The notes: generated from the sequence alone by a model not told the origin. A DNA stretch of 64,000 nucleotides from Miscanthus floridulus (GCF_019320115.1 NC_089583.1:81671928-81735927); one strand, 5' to 3'; numbered from the stretch's first letter, positions 22,159-34,881 are shown. Numbers and translations are program-made.

Positions 22159-22505
22159 TCTATATATATACTCAAACATGTGTGTACAAGATTATATGGA
22201 GATGCAGCGAAACTTATTCATGAACTTATTGGCGCATGGAAGAAATGGATATCGGAGAATTCTTTCTGCCAATATAAAATATAATCTTAGCCATATCACG
22301 GAAAAGTCTATACAGTAGAATTTGTGAGCCTGCGACGCCGCGCTCTCCGTAACTGTGTTAATTTCACGAACTTTGCTTTTTGAATTAAATATCACTTTAA
22401 TGTCGGTATTTAATTTAACAGTATTGTTATTTTATCGTACGATCCGTGTATTTTTAGTAAAAAAGATTTAGTTGTCCCGTAGCAACGCACGGACATGCTA
22501 CCTAG
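22159..22505 (+). mobile_element. Short non-autonomous Helitron
   Basis: The 347-bp element begins TCTATATATATA after an A and ends CTAG before a T, the Helitron insertion pattern. A hairpin (gtcccgt...acggac, 22474-22494, one bulged base) lies just before the CTAG end, as in Helitrons. There is no coding capacity and no TSD is expected. Confidence 0.6.
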
Positions 22506-22509
22506 TTTT

Positions 22510-22815
22510 CTATAGAAACACAAAGACAAATTTGTTGGCACAAATCACAAAAATAATTTTTTTATGAAAGGACAAGGACAAAAATGTGGTGTGTTCTGGC
22601 ACAAATCACAGTTAATATATTATAATTTTTTCTATGGAAAGACAAGGACAAAAATATGGTCTGTGTTGACACAAATCACAGTTAACATACTATAATTTTT
22701 ATCTATAGAAGGACAAAGACAAATAACTAAAATGTGTTGGCACAAATCACAATTAACATATTACAATTTTTTTCTACAGCAAGACAAGGACAAAAATGTG
22801 GTACGTGTTGGGACA
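22510..22815. repeat. Minisatellite, 61-71 bp units
   Basis: The phrase cacaaatcac recurs at about 22539, 22600, 22670 and 22741, each followed by ctatggaaagacaaggac or similar. It is related to the 99-bp array at 43441-43770 in part B. Confidence 0.75.
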
Positions 22816-23921
22816 TATTGCGTATCCTCAGAACTAAAATTGCGGTGCTCAATACCTGTAATTTGCATCATCGCTGATTGCAATTAATTAACTATATGTT
22901 TTATATGTTTTGTTTTCATGAACAGGAAAGATTAATAGGAACATAGCACCACAACTACTATGGAGAAGAACAACAAACAAAAAAAATTAGTAGTATTACT
23001 GTGGATACATCTTATTTCTGTAGTACTGCACCAAGACAACTTGAAAGTAGCTAGAGCATATTTTGCAAGCTGTGAGGTTTTCTTAACTCAAAATTCAATA
23101 TTTTGTATGTGAGAAAATTCTCTGTTAATAGTTTCCAAATAACAAAAACTACTCTTTCTCGGTCAGTGTCATGAGCCGATGAAGTGAAACATTTTCTTAT
23201 TTAGACAGATAGATTAGGTTCGAGTATAAACCATAACAATACAATGACACTGACTTTAATTTCTAGATATAGAAAAATGGTTAGCAAAATATCTAGCTGA
23301 TCCTTCATCACACTGGGGTTGCATCCCAATGTAATAATTGCCCTCAAGTCGCAAGTCGCAAAGGGACAGACTATGAGCTCAATGAGATGTTTCAGACAAA
23401 ATGGTTAACATAGATTCTTAATAGGTATGTTAGGAAAGTTAGGTCCATCGACTATGCATCTAGACAGGTCTTAGGCCCATACTCACACTCTATGGAAAAC
23501 CTTTTGGAATTGAATTATATATGAACTACTAAGTTGTAAGCTAATCCATTCCTCTTTTGATTTGCAGGTTGGTATTTCAAGGGATTTGGAAATGAACATT
23601 GAAAGTTATCACAAATTCGCTTGAAACAATGTAAATGTCAATTACAGTCATGAGGTAACTAAATTTTTCACATATTGCAAATGCTCAAAACTACAATTGC
23701 GGTGCTCGGTAGTTGCAATTTACATTATTGCTGATTGCAATTAATTGACAATGTTTTTTGTTTGGTTTTCATGAATATTGGAGAGATTAACCAGTACAGA
23801 GCACGCACTACAACTACTATGGAAGAAGAACAAAGATGGCAAAGGAGCTGGTCTTTTGGTTTTGGGCAGACAAGACTAGGCTAGACCTAAGGCTAAAGGT
23901 TGTGCTTCTACGATGCACTAT

Positions 23922-25163
23922 TGTCAGGTGCAGAAAGTGATCAACTAGTAAATATTTATAGTTTTGCTATACGTTATGATCGGAGGTGGCCTAGCGCTCG
24001 ATGACATAGGATTTATACTGGTTCGGGCAACGTGCCCTACGTCCAGTTGGAGTCGATCGGTGACTTTATTTCTGAGCCTAGACTGCTCGAAGTCTGTAGT
24101 GGGGGTACAAACGAGAAGGAGGAAGAAGGGGGGATACAAGAGGTTCGATCGGCTCCGACCGGAAGGGTCGCGGTCGGAACTAGGTGGTCCTGCGGTTGGG
24201 AGCGTTGATGTCTATCTAGTGAGTTTGAGCTTGAAGAAGTCGATCTCCTCTCGTTGGAGGGAGCGCATCCCCTTTTATAGATGAAGGGGATGGCTTTACA
24301 GGTGAGAGGGGGAGAGTACAGATATTTCTAAGCCTTGCTGCCTACGGTGATGTAAACTGGATAATGGTTGATGCCCCTCAATACTGTCGATGTCATTGTA
24401 GGATGTCAGATGTGCACAGGGGGTTGAGCTATCTTCTTCAGGAAGGATGGACGTCGATACCTACAAATACTTCTGGATGCCTAGCGGCATGTGAGGAGCC
24501 ATGCTATGTTCACCCAGTATGGCAAATCATCGAGCCCATACTGCGATTTATGTCCAGAAACACAGGGGGGGGGGTTACCATATGGGAGTTTCTAGCAGCC
24601 CCTACAATACTTTGTGTTAGGGTGGCTGTAGAACATTATTTCGTGCAAGGTATGGTCCCTGGTACAGTGGTGTTGACTTGTGAGCCATGCCTTGCCTTTC
24701 TTCGCACGCCTTCTGGTTCTTTCCGAGCGGGTGTCCCTGGTCGGATGGTCCCCAGTCGGTTCTGGCGCGCCAGTCGGAGAATAGCGATGAGCAGGGTCTT
24801 CTATGAACCTCGGTCGGAGATATAGGGTCGAAGTCGGAGGTGGTCCTCGGGTTAGGCTTTCTGAGCGGAGGCCGTGTGAAGGCGGCCGGGGCTTGAAGCT
24901 AGCGCTCCGATCGGAGAGGCCATTCGGAGTTGGCATGAGCCTGAGATGCTCCGGTCAGAAAGATGGGCCGAAGGCGGCCAGGGCCTGAAGCGAGTGCTCC
25001 GGTCTAAAAGATGGGCCGAAGACGGCTAGGGACTGAAGAGAGTGCTCTGGTCTGTTGAGTTTAGACTCTTGGGATGGTCTAGAAGAAGAAAAGGTCGTCC
25101 TTCTGGGCTGAGCCTTGGCATGGAAGCCGGTCCCCGAGGGACCCTGGGTTCATGAACCCGACA
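23922..25163 (-). repeat. 3' LTR (left in window)
   Basis: Begins tgtcaggtgcagaaag and ends gttcatgaacccgaca. A minus-strand TATA box (CTATAAAAGGGG) is at 24269-24280. Equal in length to the other LTR, with differences of several percent by eye, so the insertion is not very recent. Confidence 0.9.
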
Positions 25164-27563
25164 GGAGCCCTCGAGCCCCTGGGCGATTTAGACAGAATCG
25201 TCTGGAGGATTTTTGTCTTGCCAGCAGATGCACGCGAGCGCACCCGCGGGTGTAGCCCCCCGAGCCCTAGACGGTTCAGGCCAAACCGGCTGGGGGTGTT
25301 GTCTCAGTAGGCATGTATGCATGTTTTTAGTTTGAGACAGAATTTTAACCATGGCGTCATTGTGCAGCCGAGGTGTTTTTTAAGCGCGCGGATTGGATTG
25401 AGGCAAAACTTATTGATTCCAACGTCGGTGCACACCGGGGATTGGGTGAGGAAGTTTTTAGTTTTTGAAACAAACCCTAGCGTCGGTGCACGCCGTGGAT
25501 GGAGATAGCTTAGTTTTGGATGCAACAGAGTTTTATCTTTGGCGTCGGTGCGCGCCGTGGGATCGGGTAAGGTGGAGTCGCGAGTAGACCCAGGCGTCGG
25601 TGCTCACCGTGGATCAAGAGAGTTAGTTTTAGTTAGTGAAGCCGTCTGAAGCCGTTATGTGAGTTTAGGAGTCATGGTCGCAGGAGCCATAGCCAGATGT
25701 CGTTGATCCTGCCGATGTGAGTTTAGGAGTCGTGGTCCCAAGAGCCGTAGCCGGATGACGCCTGTCCCATCGATGCTAGTTTAGGAGTCGCGGTCCCAAG
25801 AGCCGTAGCCGGATGTTGCCTATCCCGTCGACGTGAGTTTAGGAGTCGCGGTCCCAAGAGCCATAGCTGGATGTTGCCTATCTCATCGATGTGAGTTCAG
25901 AGTCGCGGTCCCATGGCATTTAAACCCCCGAGCCTTGTCGGGCCTTCATGGGGGTTGTGAGTTATTTTGCGCTACCCCATCTGGTTCCTCACAACCAGAG
26001 GGGCTAAGTTTCGTCGCCTGTCTCGATCACTCGGGCTCGAAGACTAGCTCAGTGAGCTTGCTAACGGGTGTGATCGAGTGGAATCCGGGTCCGTCATTTG
26101 CGATGGGGTCGGCATAGCTCTCTTATGGCATTCCACTACTCCTTTACCTGCAACTCGGTAGATGCCTAGGTCATTCCGTAGAGCGACTTGGGTGGCCTGA
26201 TAGTCTCCCCTTGATGGGGATTCTGTGGGTCTAGCAAGAGATTCAGGATCTTACAAGAAGGTTGAGATGACTCGGTTTGCCAGACCGGACAAAGGCCGCA
26301 CGGTGCTCATCTATGGTTTTCTCCCCTGGCTCTGTTTGGTTGCTCATGTCGAATGAGGCAAGCCACCGCTTCGTGGTGCAACACGGAGCGTTTTGGTGCA
26401 TTTCGCTGTACGTGCGATGCTTAGTTCCTGAGCCCCCGGGCAGTTCATGCCCTAACCGTCCGGGGGATTCATGCATATGGAATGAAATGCGCGTATGGAT
26501 GTATGAATGTTTTAAACTGAAATAGAGGGGCTTTGATAGTGTTTTACCTTGAAGACTAGAGGGACAGGGTTCGTCAGGCTCCAGTCGGAAAACGTCCGTC
26601 CGGGACTTGCGCTTGTCAATCGTGGGTTAGCCCTCATGTGAATAGTTTTGTATTTAATGAACATATGCTTACCTTGATGACCTGAGAGACGGGGTTCAGA
26701 GAGCTTCAGTCAGAAATGTCCGATCGGGACCCATGCTCATCATTCGAGACGGAGTCAGCATGGCCCGCATGGGGCACCCCTTCACTTCCTTCCTGTACCT
26801 TAGGTGGTTATCCTGAGTGAATCGATCGACTCAGGAGGCCAGTTGATCTATCCTAGGTGACTCGATCGACTCAGGGAGGTCTGGTTGTCTCTCGGCAGAG
26901 ATTTCGTGTGGTGGTGCCTGCACAACTAGAGTGACGGAGTTCGAAGAGCTCTAGTCGGAAATGTCCAACCGGTACCTGAGAGACGGGGTTCGAAGAGCTC
27001 CAGTCGGAGACGTCCAACCGGGACCTGTATCTCAGGTGTTTATCCTGAGTGAATCAATCGACTCAGGAGGTCGGTTGATCTCTCCCGACAGAGATTTCGC
27101 TGTTGGGTCTTTCTAGGTCTGGCCTAGGGAGACGGGGAGTCGTCCGCGTGCGGTGGTGCTTCGGTTTTTGTGCCCGGCGCACGGTAGTGGTTGATCGTGC
27201 GGTAGTGGTGGGCCATGGCTAGGTCACATCCCACCTGACCAGGAGCCGTTTCACCGTGCTAGGCATGTCCCGTCGGTCAGGGGGCATCCCATCTGCATTA
27301 AATGGGAAAGAGAGAGAAATTCTCGCTCCATTGTTCTGCCTTCCCCGATTGGCGCGTCCGTCCCCAACCGTCGTCCCTTTTCCTTTAAGTAGAAGCAGGG
27401 AGAGGTTTTTGTTCCATTCTTTTGCCTGTTCTTCTTCTGTCGCCCCCCTTCTTTTCTTGCCATGAGTGTTCCTGAGAGCCGCAGTGGTCTCTAGGAAAGA
27501 GAAGGGAGAGGGTGAGAGCAGAAGAGAAGAACTTACTGATTCTTTTTGCAATTCAGAGTGAGG
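25164..27563. other. Gypsy-like noncoding region with tandem repeats
   Basis: No gene is seen. It contains the 58-bp array at 25659-25915, a looser repeat with gcgtcggtgc every 55-70 bp (about 25418-25615), and repeated phrases such as gttcgaagagct and gaatcgatcgactcagg near 26690-27080. The last part may carry the promoter and 5' UTR of the antisense ORF. Confidence 0.6.
25659..25915. repeat. 58-bp minisatellite, about 4.5 units
   Basis: Units start at 25659, 25717, 25775, 25833 and 25891, exactly 58 bp apart, reading gtgagtttaggagtcgcggt and then cccaagagccgtagc. Late units are more alike than early ones. Confidence 0.88.
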
Positions 27564-30500
27564 ATGTCGGACTGGAAGTCATCCACCATGAGGAAGTCGG
27601 TGCTAGAGGCCTTCGTCCAGAAGGTGTTTCTGCCGCCGTAGGAGGTGGCGCACTAGAGGGTCCCTAGAAAGGAGGAGTTCTTGCAACCTCGTTCCGATGA
27701 GGTGGTTTCATTCCTTACCTTCCACGAGCAAGGTTTGGGATACCCCACGCACTAGTTCCTGCGCGGGCTTCTCAACGAGTGGGGCCTAGAGCTACAACAT
27801 CTTAATCCGACGGTGGTGCTGCACCTCACCAGATACGTTACTGTCAGTGAGGCTTTTCTTGGGATGGAGCCGCACGTGGATTTCTTTCGGAGGCTCTTCT
27901 CCTCGAGAGCCTTGATGGTGGGGGACTCGACTGAGATCGCGCCAGTGGGAGGATTCACCCTATAGAGGAAGCCAGGCATGGGAGACTCATATCTTGGGTA
28001 CCTCCCCTATGACTCCAACCGGGGGTGGCATGGGGAGTGGTTCTACATTAGGAATCCAGTGGCGGCGCCATTCCCGGTGTTCACCAGTAAGAGGCCAAAG
28101 AAAAAAGAAAGTTGGTCATGGGGCTACGCCAAAAAGGAGAAGCACATGGTGGGAGTCATCGAGGTGGAGCTCCAGAAGCTCATGAAGAGCGGTCTCAATG
28201 GGGTGCGGGTGTTTCACACTCTGTACCACCGCCGGGTCATGCCATTGGCGGAGAGGGTGCGGCCGATGTGGATGTACAACGGCCTCACGGACCCGGACCG
28301 TACGTCATCGGAGGATCTACCAAACGATGAGGTCTGGAGTCGCATTGGCCAGGTGCTGTAGCTGAGGCCTAAGGAGAGGGTTGAAGGGAGGCCCATACCT
28401 TTCAACTCTTCGATCGTGTCCCACCTGGTTTATTCCCTTCTCTAATCCGCACATTTTTCTCTGCTTTTCCTATTTCTTGATTGGGGGTCGTACGTTCCGC
28501 AGGGGCTTAGAAAGTACAAGTCCCAGTCGCACCTTCCCAAGGGACTGGAGGGCTAGGCCCACCAAGCCGCTCAGAGGGAAGCGGCAGACGCCCGAAAGAA
28601 GAAAAGAACTAAGGAGGTTTGGTGGAAAGAAGAGAAGAAGAAGGAGGTCACCCAGCGCATGAGGGCTGGGGAACATAGGAGCAACGTCGAGTCAGAACTC
28701 ACATCGGATGACCCTCCTACAAATTTGGATGACATGGTCTTCTCTGACGAGGAGGAGAGTTGGGAGGTCGTTGTGACCTTGGCGGAGCATCGTGGCCTTG
28801 CAGCGACGTCCGTTGGTGGTGAGCAGGAGGCCGTGTGGCGTGCGGTGGTTCCTGCGTTGAGGAAGCGCGCAGTGAGTGCGGACGTCGTTGGTGAGCGGGC
28901 GGTGAAGCGGCCACGGTCACTGCGCCCCTTGGCATTATCGCCGGTCCCGTCGTTGTCTATGGCGGGCGCGGTCGAGCGAGCTGGGTAGTCCGAGGAGCGG
29001 ACGGGCGCTTGTGCGGTGATGGAACTGGTGCCAACGACAAACTTGTAGTCGAAGGAGGCCTTGCCTATCGCTGCTATAGTCGAGTAGTCCGGGTGGTCAG
29101 AGGGGCGGACTAGCGCTCGGTCGATACGTGACTTGCAGTTGGAGGATGCCCTGCCCGCTGCTCTAGTTAGGGAGTCCCGAGCCAGAGGTCACAGCGACCC
29201 ATAGGCCAGGCAGGAGCCGGTCGGGATGACTCTGACCCTGTTCGAAGCGAGGGGGCATGAGTCATAGCCTTGGAGCGGTCCTCGGCCCGTAGGTCCATGG
29301 TCATCGAAGCCTGCCTTCTAGGTCGTGCTGCTCGCTATCCGGTATGTTTCCTTGCTGCTTCTATTCTTGCTAGTCGAGTCTTTGTGGAGTGTGGCTTACC
29401 CACAATTTTTGTTAGCGACCGGGGGATGCTGGGGTTGAGCATCGCCCCGACCCTTGTGCAGGAGGTTTGGAGGCCCACACTGCAGCATGTGGCGGTGAGC
29501 AAAGGTGGCAGCGGGGTGGTGGCAGCAAGGCCTTCCTTCATGGGGGTGTTGCCCCCTGGGGGGGCTGCTGATAAGGCAGCAGCGGCGGCATCGGTGTTGG
29601 CGGTGATCCTGGTGCCAACGGCGGAGGTGACGCTCGTGGCCCCTTCTTCAGCAGTCGTGGCGGAGGAGACAAGGGAGAGCGAACTCCCTATCTCACCGGG
29701 TGGAGGGCTGCATGACCTATCCTTGCCATCAGAGCCAAAGGCCCCAGAGGGAAGCGTGGCCAGGATGGAGCTGGGACGCCCGGCAGTGTCCCATGCGAAC
29801 GTGGTTGTGGAAATCCCGTCTGACGATGAGGCGGATACTATGGCGGAACTGGTGGTGGTGCCATAGGAGCTAGTGGTGGTCCAGTCAGAGGCTGGGCCCT
29901 CCAGCGGTTCATCGGAGGGAGACCTAAAGTGGCCCTTCCCCAAGGACCCATCGAAGGCGAGATTCGTCCTCCGGGATTCCCAGGAGCACCAGCTCTAGGA
30001 ATTTTTTGGCGGATAAGGGCATGCCGTGGTGTCCGAGCTCACCGAGCTATCCGCAAAGCTAGAGAGCGCCTAGAAGTAGGCTTAGTTTACCCGGTAGCTG
30101 GTTGAGGTTGACCTGTAGCTTGCCGTGGAGGTGAGTTTTTGGTACTTCTCCTTGCCCTTTGAATCTTTCGTCGGTTGTTTTTATAATGCCTATTTTTCAT
30201 AGGAAATAAGGAAGGTGTCATCCCGCAAGTTGCACTTCCTCTGGGCAGAACACGCTCCGATAGCCAAGCTAGAGCACCGGGCGGAGTCCATTTGCCGCGA
30301 GTCCCAAATTTAGACGGCCGAGGCGGCCGCGACGCGGGCGGAGGGGCAGCGTGCGGCGGAGCAAGCGACTGCTGCCGAGCAAGGGCTCGAGGTGGCGAAG
30401 GCCCGCCATGAGGAGATCAAGGCGGGGCTGTGGACGTCCCTGGCCAATACTGAGGTGGCGCTTCAAGAGGCCTTGGCGGCCCTTGAGCCAAAGCGGGCTG

Positions 30501-31375
30501 CCCTAGAGAGGGCATAGAAGGCCCTAGAGGCAAAGCAGAGGGCCCGGTCGGAGGCGGATCAGGAAGTGCTCGCACTCCGAAGCTAGGTGATGGGGATGGA
30601 AGACGCAAGTACCTGGCTGCATGAGCAGGTGGCCCAGCAGGCAGAGGATTTCTCCACCCTTGAGGCCTCTCGCACTGGTGCATACCCTTTTGTTTTCTAG
30701 TGGTGTTGATTTTTTTGTTAGCCTGTTTCTAAGTTTGTCGCCCTTCCTCCAGAGCTGGGTGAAAAGGTGAAGGCGTTGGAGCAAAACCTGGAGACGTCCA
30801 AGGCGAGCTTCAGCCGAAACACCGAGGAGCTAGCCAAGTCCCGTGAAGAGTGACGCGCTCTAAAAGGGGATCTCGACCAGATCTGCAACATTGCTTGGCT
30901 TGTCGTCTCGGAAATCTTTGGGTCGGTGCCAAGTACTAACGCGCCCACGGTCCAGCTGGCGGAGGTCCCGGACACGGTCAAGGACCTCATCAGGAGCGGG
31001 CTATTTTATGGAGCGTCGAGGGTGCTAACCTTGGTGGCGACGCACCACCCGAACTTGGACTTCGACGCTATCTACAATGGGTATGCTGAAGGTCTGAGCA
31101 TGGAGGACATCCAATCCATCGGGGTGAGCTTGCTGCCGCACGCGCAGTCGGTGTCAGAGCAAGTCTCCACCGAGTGGGTGATGGACGTTCGCCGTCAAGA
31201 CATGGCCCAAAGCATGCGTGGAGAGAATGCTTCTGAGCCTGCGGATAGCCCAGAGCCTGGTTTGGGGGGAAATGTCGCCTCGGCCTCGGTCGAGCCCAAT
31301 GTTGTGCCGCCAGGGGGTGAGCAGCCTATGCCTTCGTCGATCGCGCCGCTAGCAGATGCCACGGGGTCGGTTTAA
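27564..31375 (+). pseudogene. Spliced antisense ORF of the gypsy-like element (PF04195-type)
   Basis: I read four exons: 27564-28427, 28503-30130, 30203-30677 and 30753-31375. The introns are short with GT...AG ends (the last three bounded by gttta...gcag, gtgag...atag and gtgca...ccag), and phases agree across them. Exon 1 contains VSFLTFHEQGLGYPTH and WHGEWFYIRNP, wording of the plant 'putative gypsy type transposon' domain family. Later exons encode an acidic linker (DDPPTNLDDMVFSDEEESW) and a long Ala/Glu-rich coiled coil (KLEHRAESICRESQ, AKARHEEIKAGL). The end is a conserved C-terminus (YGASRVLTLVATHHPNLDFD). About fifteen in-frame stops, mostly TAG, and at least one frameshift between 28988 and 29270 disable it. 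Antisense ORFs of this kind occur near the 3' end of Tat/Retand-type gypsy elements; their function is unknown. Confidence 0.75.
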
Positions 31376-31990
31376 TACCTTTTGTTTAAATACAAGTAGT
31401 TAGTAACTGTAAGAAGTTTAAGTTCATGGAGGGGGGGACCCCTGTGTAAAACGTTCATGTGTGTTTTAATGACTACAATCGGTTTTTGTTTTTGTGATGG
31501 AGTTGCCCCGTTCGGGGAAGCTTGTTCCCTTTCGTTCCTTAGTTCTCCCTTAGCATAATTTTGTTTTAAATTTCTTTCTATCTTGTACCTGCCTGTTTGT
31601 TCCATAGGTCACGACTTTACGAGCCCAGGGCATGGCCCGCGAGGCTCGGCCGATCGTAACCATAGAAAAAGGCAGGGTAGGATCAGTCGGAATGTTCTAA
31701 AGCAAAGTTACGTAAGGTAAAACAAAGGAACGAACTACCCTTTTGTTTAGGTAGGAAGGAGTTTCTTCATACAAAACCAAAAGAGTACTTAAGGTAAAAA
31801 CAAAAACAAAGGGGTAGTAGAGCCCCCTTGTGGAGCCCCTGAGCGCCCCGAGCCAAAAAGTGTTTGGGCCGGGGTGCTCTTATAGGAGCGTTCGCTAAGT
31901 AAAGGTAAGACTAAAACTTAGGAAAAGAAGAAAAGACATAGCTGTTCCAAGGTCATTGGAGAGAGTGTCGTCGTCGTTGTCCTTTAGTTG
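31376..31990. other. Spacer after the antisense ORF
   Basis: AT-rich, no gene or repeat recognised. It probably holds the 3' UTR of the antisense ORF and the junction to the gag remnant. Confidence 0.4.
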
Positions 31991-33579
31991 GTAGGCTTCT
32001 GGTCGGATCCCTTCATGCTCCAGTCATCTGGATCCTTGTCCGCTGCGCCCCGTTCTTCGATCGCTGCCTCCTCACCTTTTTCTTCCTTTAGCCTGCTGGC
32101 CTACCTCAGCAGGCGCCTGAGGAGCTGGCAGTCCTTGTAGAGATGGTTGACAAGATAGTTGTGGTTGGTACAGGGCTCTCCATGAGATCGTGGAAGTGGC
32201 CCAGAGGGTCTTGCTGGGGCTACGTGCCCGTGTGATCGGCCGTAGCGACCGGCATGAAGTTAGCTGACTAGCGGCAATCCTTTCTATTCTTTTTCCCCTC
32301 TACGTGGAGGGACCCTTGTCAGGATCCTAGCACTTGGCCTTACCTTTGTTGTGGCCCCCGTTGAAGCGCGTCAGAAAAGGCGCTTGCTGGGGGTGTTGGA
32401 CAAAGGTCTGTGGTTCCAGACTGTCAGGGCTGGGACTCCGGTCGACGCTGTGCGCATCTTGGTTTGGCCCGAGCCGCGCGTAGATAGGCGGTCGGCATGG
32501 GGCGGTCGTCAAGTCAAGACAAGGAGCGGTTGTGGCTTCTTGTGCCGCAATCGGTGGTTAAGACGATGACAGGGTGTTGTGTCCCATCCGCTGCGTCCCT
32601 GTTCCTCGGACGGGGAGCGAGGTTGCGAGTCGGTGTCACGATACGAAGTACTTCGCCTATTGAATAGCGGCGGTCTCCAATAGTGCCCAGAGGTTCTAGT
32701 GGATTGCCCATCCATGAGGGTCGTTTGGCTTGGGCAGGTCACGTAGGAGCATTGCCACGGCGGCAACGTTCTGACTGGCCCGAGCGAACTGTGGGGGTCA
32801 GTCCCCCGAACCAGAGTGTTGTGCTGGGGCTGATAGGCACGACCCCAAGCGTCGCTCATAGGTCTATGCACACGGGGCGCAGTGTGGTGCGCCGAGCGCA
32901 TTGGTGCAGTTGGTGGCTAATGCGACCACTGTCGTCGTAGATCCTCCCCGTGCTCACATGTGAGCTCGGGGGTTTCCGCGTGAGGGCCCAGTGGGGCATG
33001 GGTCTAGAAGGACTCCGTTACCCCTAGTGGCTGTTCTGGGGCATCCACCGTAGCGTACTCCTGGGACCGACAGTGGCTAGGCGCCACGTCGCCGATGCTG
33101 GAGCCGTCACTCCCGACGCCGTCATCCATGATGTCGAGGAAATAGGTGGGAGCATAGCTCACCATCCCCACAAACTCAGACATGAGAGGGTGTGGCACCA
33201 GCACCTTTTGGTGTCCTCGGGCATACGCGTCCATGGAAGATGTGAGGCCATAGGGGAACCAGCCGTATGGCGGTGTGGGGTTGGAGCAGAGAGCTTGCTC
33301 AGAATGAAGTGCAGACATCGCGCCATCGAAGTCGCGCGTCCTGGAGTCGATGGAGGACGTCCCTCCAGCGAGTGCCGGGTCGCGAACCTCCTCACGGAGG
33401 TGGAGTATGCCGAACCGGTCGGTGATGAAGTCTAGGCTCCTGAAGTGGAAAGCCTAGAGTGGCTCGAAGGCGGGTGGAACCCGCATCCTGGCGGGCGAGA
33501 GTGCGGGGAACTCCAGTGAGCCAAAGTGAATCGTATCGCCCGAGCCTGCCACGGCGGGGGTGGCGGAGAAATGGGCCAT
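31991..33579 (-). pseudogene. Gag-like ORF of the gypsy-like element, broken
   Basis: From ATG at 33577-33579, just after the LTR and PBS, the minus strand reads MAHFSATPAVAGSG and then IHFGSLEFPALSPARM. After one TAG it continues with FHFRSLDFITDRFGIL. The same frame runs on through 33004-33318 (YGWFPYGLTSSMDAYARGHQ, EFVGMVSYAPTYFLDIMDDG) and 32509-32901, and ends in a basic, charged stretch near 32100. This is the gag wording of the same grass gypsy group. No zinc knuckle, protease or RT follows. Several stops break it. Confidence 0.65.
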
Positions 33580-33616
33580 CCGATTACTAAAAAAGTGTTG
33601 AACGTACAGCGTCCTC

Positions 33617-33632
33617 CCCATGGACGGTGCCA
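33617..33632 (-). promoter_or_regulatory. Primer-binding site of the gypsy-like element
   Basis: On the minus strand the LTR is followed by GT and then TGGCACCGTCCATGGG, which begins with the TGG expected to pair with a tRNA CCA end. It supports the minus orientation. Confidence 0.6.
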
Positions 33633-33634
33633 AC

Positions 33635-34876
33635 TGTTGGTGCAGAAAGTGACCAACTAGTAAATATTTGTAGTTTTGCTGTACGTTATGATCGGAGGTG
33701 GCCTAGCGCTCGATGACACATGATTTATACTGGTTCGGGCAACGTGCCCTACGTCTAGTTGGGGTCGGTCAGGTGAGTTTATTCCTGAGCCTAGGCGCTC
33801 GAAGTCTGTAGTGGGGGTACAAACGAGAAGGAGGAAGAAGGGGGGATACAAGAGGTTCGGTCGGCTCTGACCGAAAGGGTCACGGTCGGAACTGGGTGGT
33901 CCTTGCGGTTGGGAGCGTTGATGTCTATCTAGTGAGTCTGAGCTTGAAGAAGTCAATCTCCTCTCGTTGGAGGGAGCGCATCACCTTTTATAGATGAAGG
34001 GGATGACTTCATAGGTGAGAGGGTGAGAGTACAGATATTTCTAAGCCTTGCTGCCTACGGTGATATAAACTGGATAATGGTTGATGCTCCTTAATACTGT
34101 CGATGTCGCTATAGGATGTCAGATGTGCACGGGGGGTCAAGTTATCTTCTTCAGGAAGGATGGACGCCGGTACCTGCAAATACTTCTAGATGCCTAGCAG
34201 CATGTGAGGAGCCGTGCTATGTTCATCCGGTATGGCAAATCATCGAGCCCATACTGCGATTGATGTCTAGAGACACGTGGGGGGGCTTACCATATGGGAG
34301 TTTCTAGCGGCCCCCTACAATACTTTGTGTTAGGGTGGCTACAGAACACTGTTTCGTGTAGGGTATGGTCCCTGGTACAATGGTGTTGACTTGTGAGCCA
34401 TGCCTTGCCTTTCTCTGCATGCCTTCTGGTTCTTTCCGAGCAGGCATCCCCGGTCGGATGGTCCCCAGTCGGTTCTGGCGCGCCAGTCGGAGAATAGCGA
34501 TGAGCAGGGTCTTCTATGAACCCCGGTCGGAGATATAGGGTCGAAGTCGGAGGCGGTCCTCGGGTCAGGCTTTTCGAGCAGAGGCCGTGTGAAGGCGGCC
34601 GAGGCTTGAAGCTAGTGCTTCGATCGAAGAGGCCATTCGGAGTTGGCAGGAGCCTGAGATGCTTCGGTCGGAAAGATGGGCCGAAGGCGGCCAGGGCCTG
34701 AAGCGAGTGCTCCGGTCTGAAAGATGGGCTAAAGGCGGCCAGGGCCTGAAGTGAGTGCTCCAGTCTATTGAGTTCAGACTCTTGGGCCGGTCTAGAAGAA
34801 GAAAAGGCCATCCTTCTAGGCCAAGCCTTGGCATGGAAGCCAGTCCTCGAGGGACCCCGGGTTCATGAACCCGACA
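33635..34876 (-). repeat. 5' LTR (right in window)
   Basis: Begins tgttggtgcagaaag and ends gttcatgaacccgaca. A minus-strand TATA box lies at 33983-33993. Same length as the partner LTR. It carries the gag and antisense-ORF region's upstream promoter. Confidence 0.9.
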
Positions 34877-34881
34877 ACTAT

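Larger units (their letters stand above)
23922..34876 (-). mobile_element. Non-autonomous Ty3/gypsy-like element, TSD ACTAT
   Basis: Two direct LTRs of 1242 bp each (23922-25163 and 33635-34876) bound a 10,955-bp element. The target duplication ACTAT is exact (23917-23921 and 34877-34881). TATA boxes in both LTRs and a PBS next to the right LTR show minus-strand transcription. A gag-like ORF lies on the minus strand near the 5' LTR. No protease, RT or integrase is visible, so it is non-autonomous. Between the gag and the 3' LTR lies a spliced antisense ORF (27564-31375, plus strand). It interrupts MULE part A. Confidence 0.9.

Noticed and set aside
24364..24825. 153-codon ORF inside the LTR
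   Set aside because: It lies in the LTR on the strand opposite to its TATA box, has no domain, and is not preserved as a full frame in the partner LTR.
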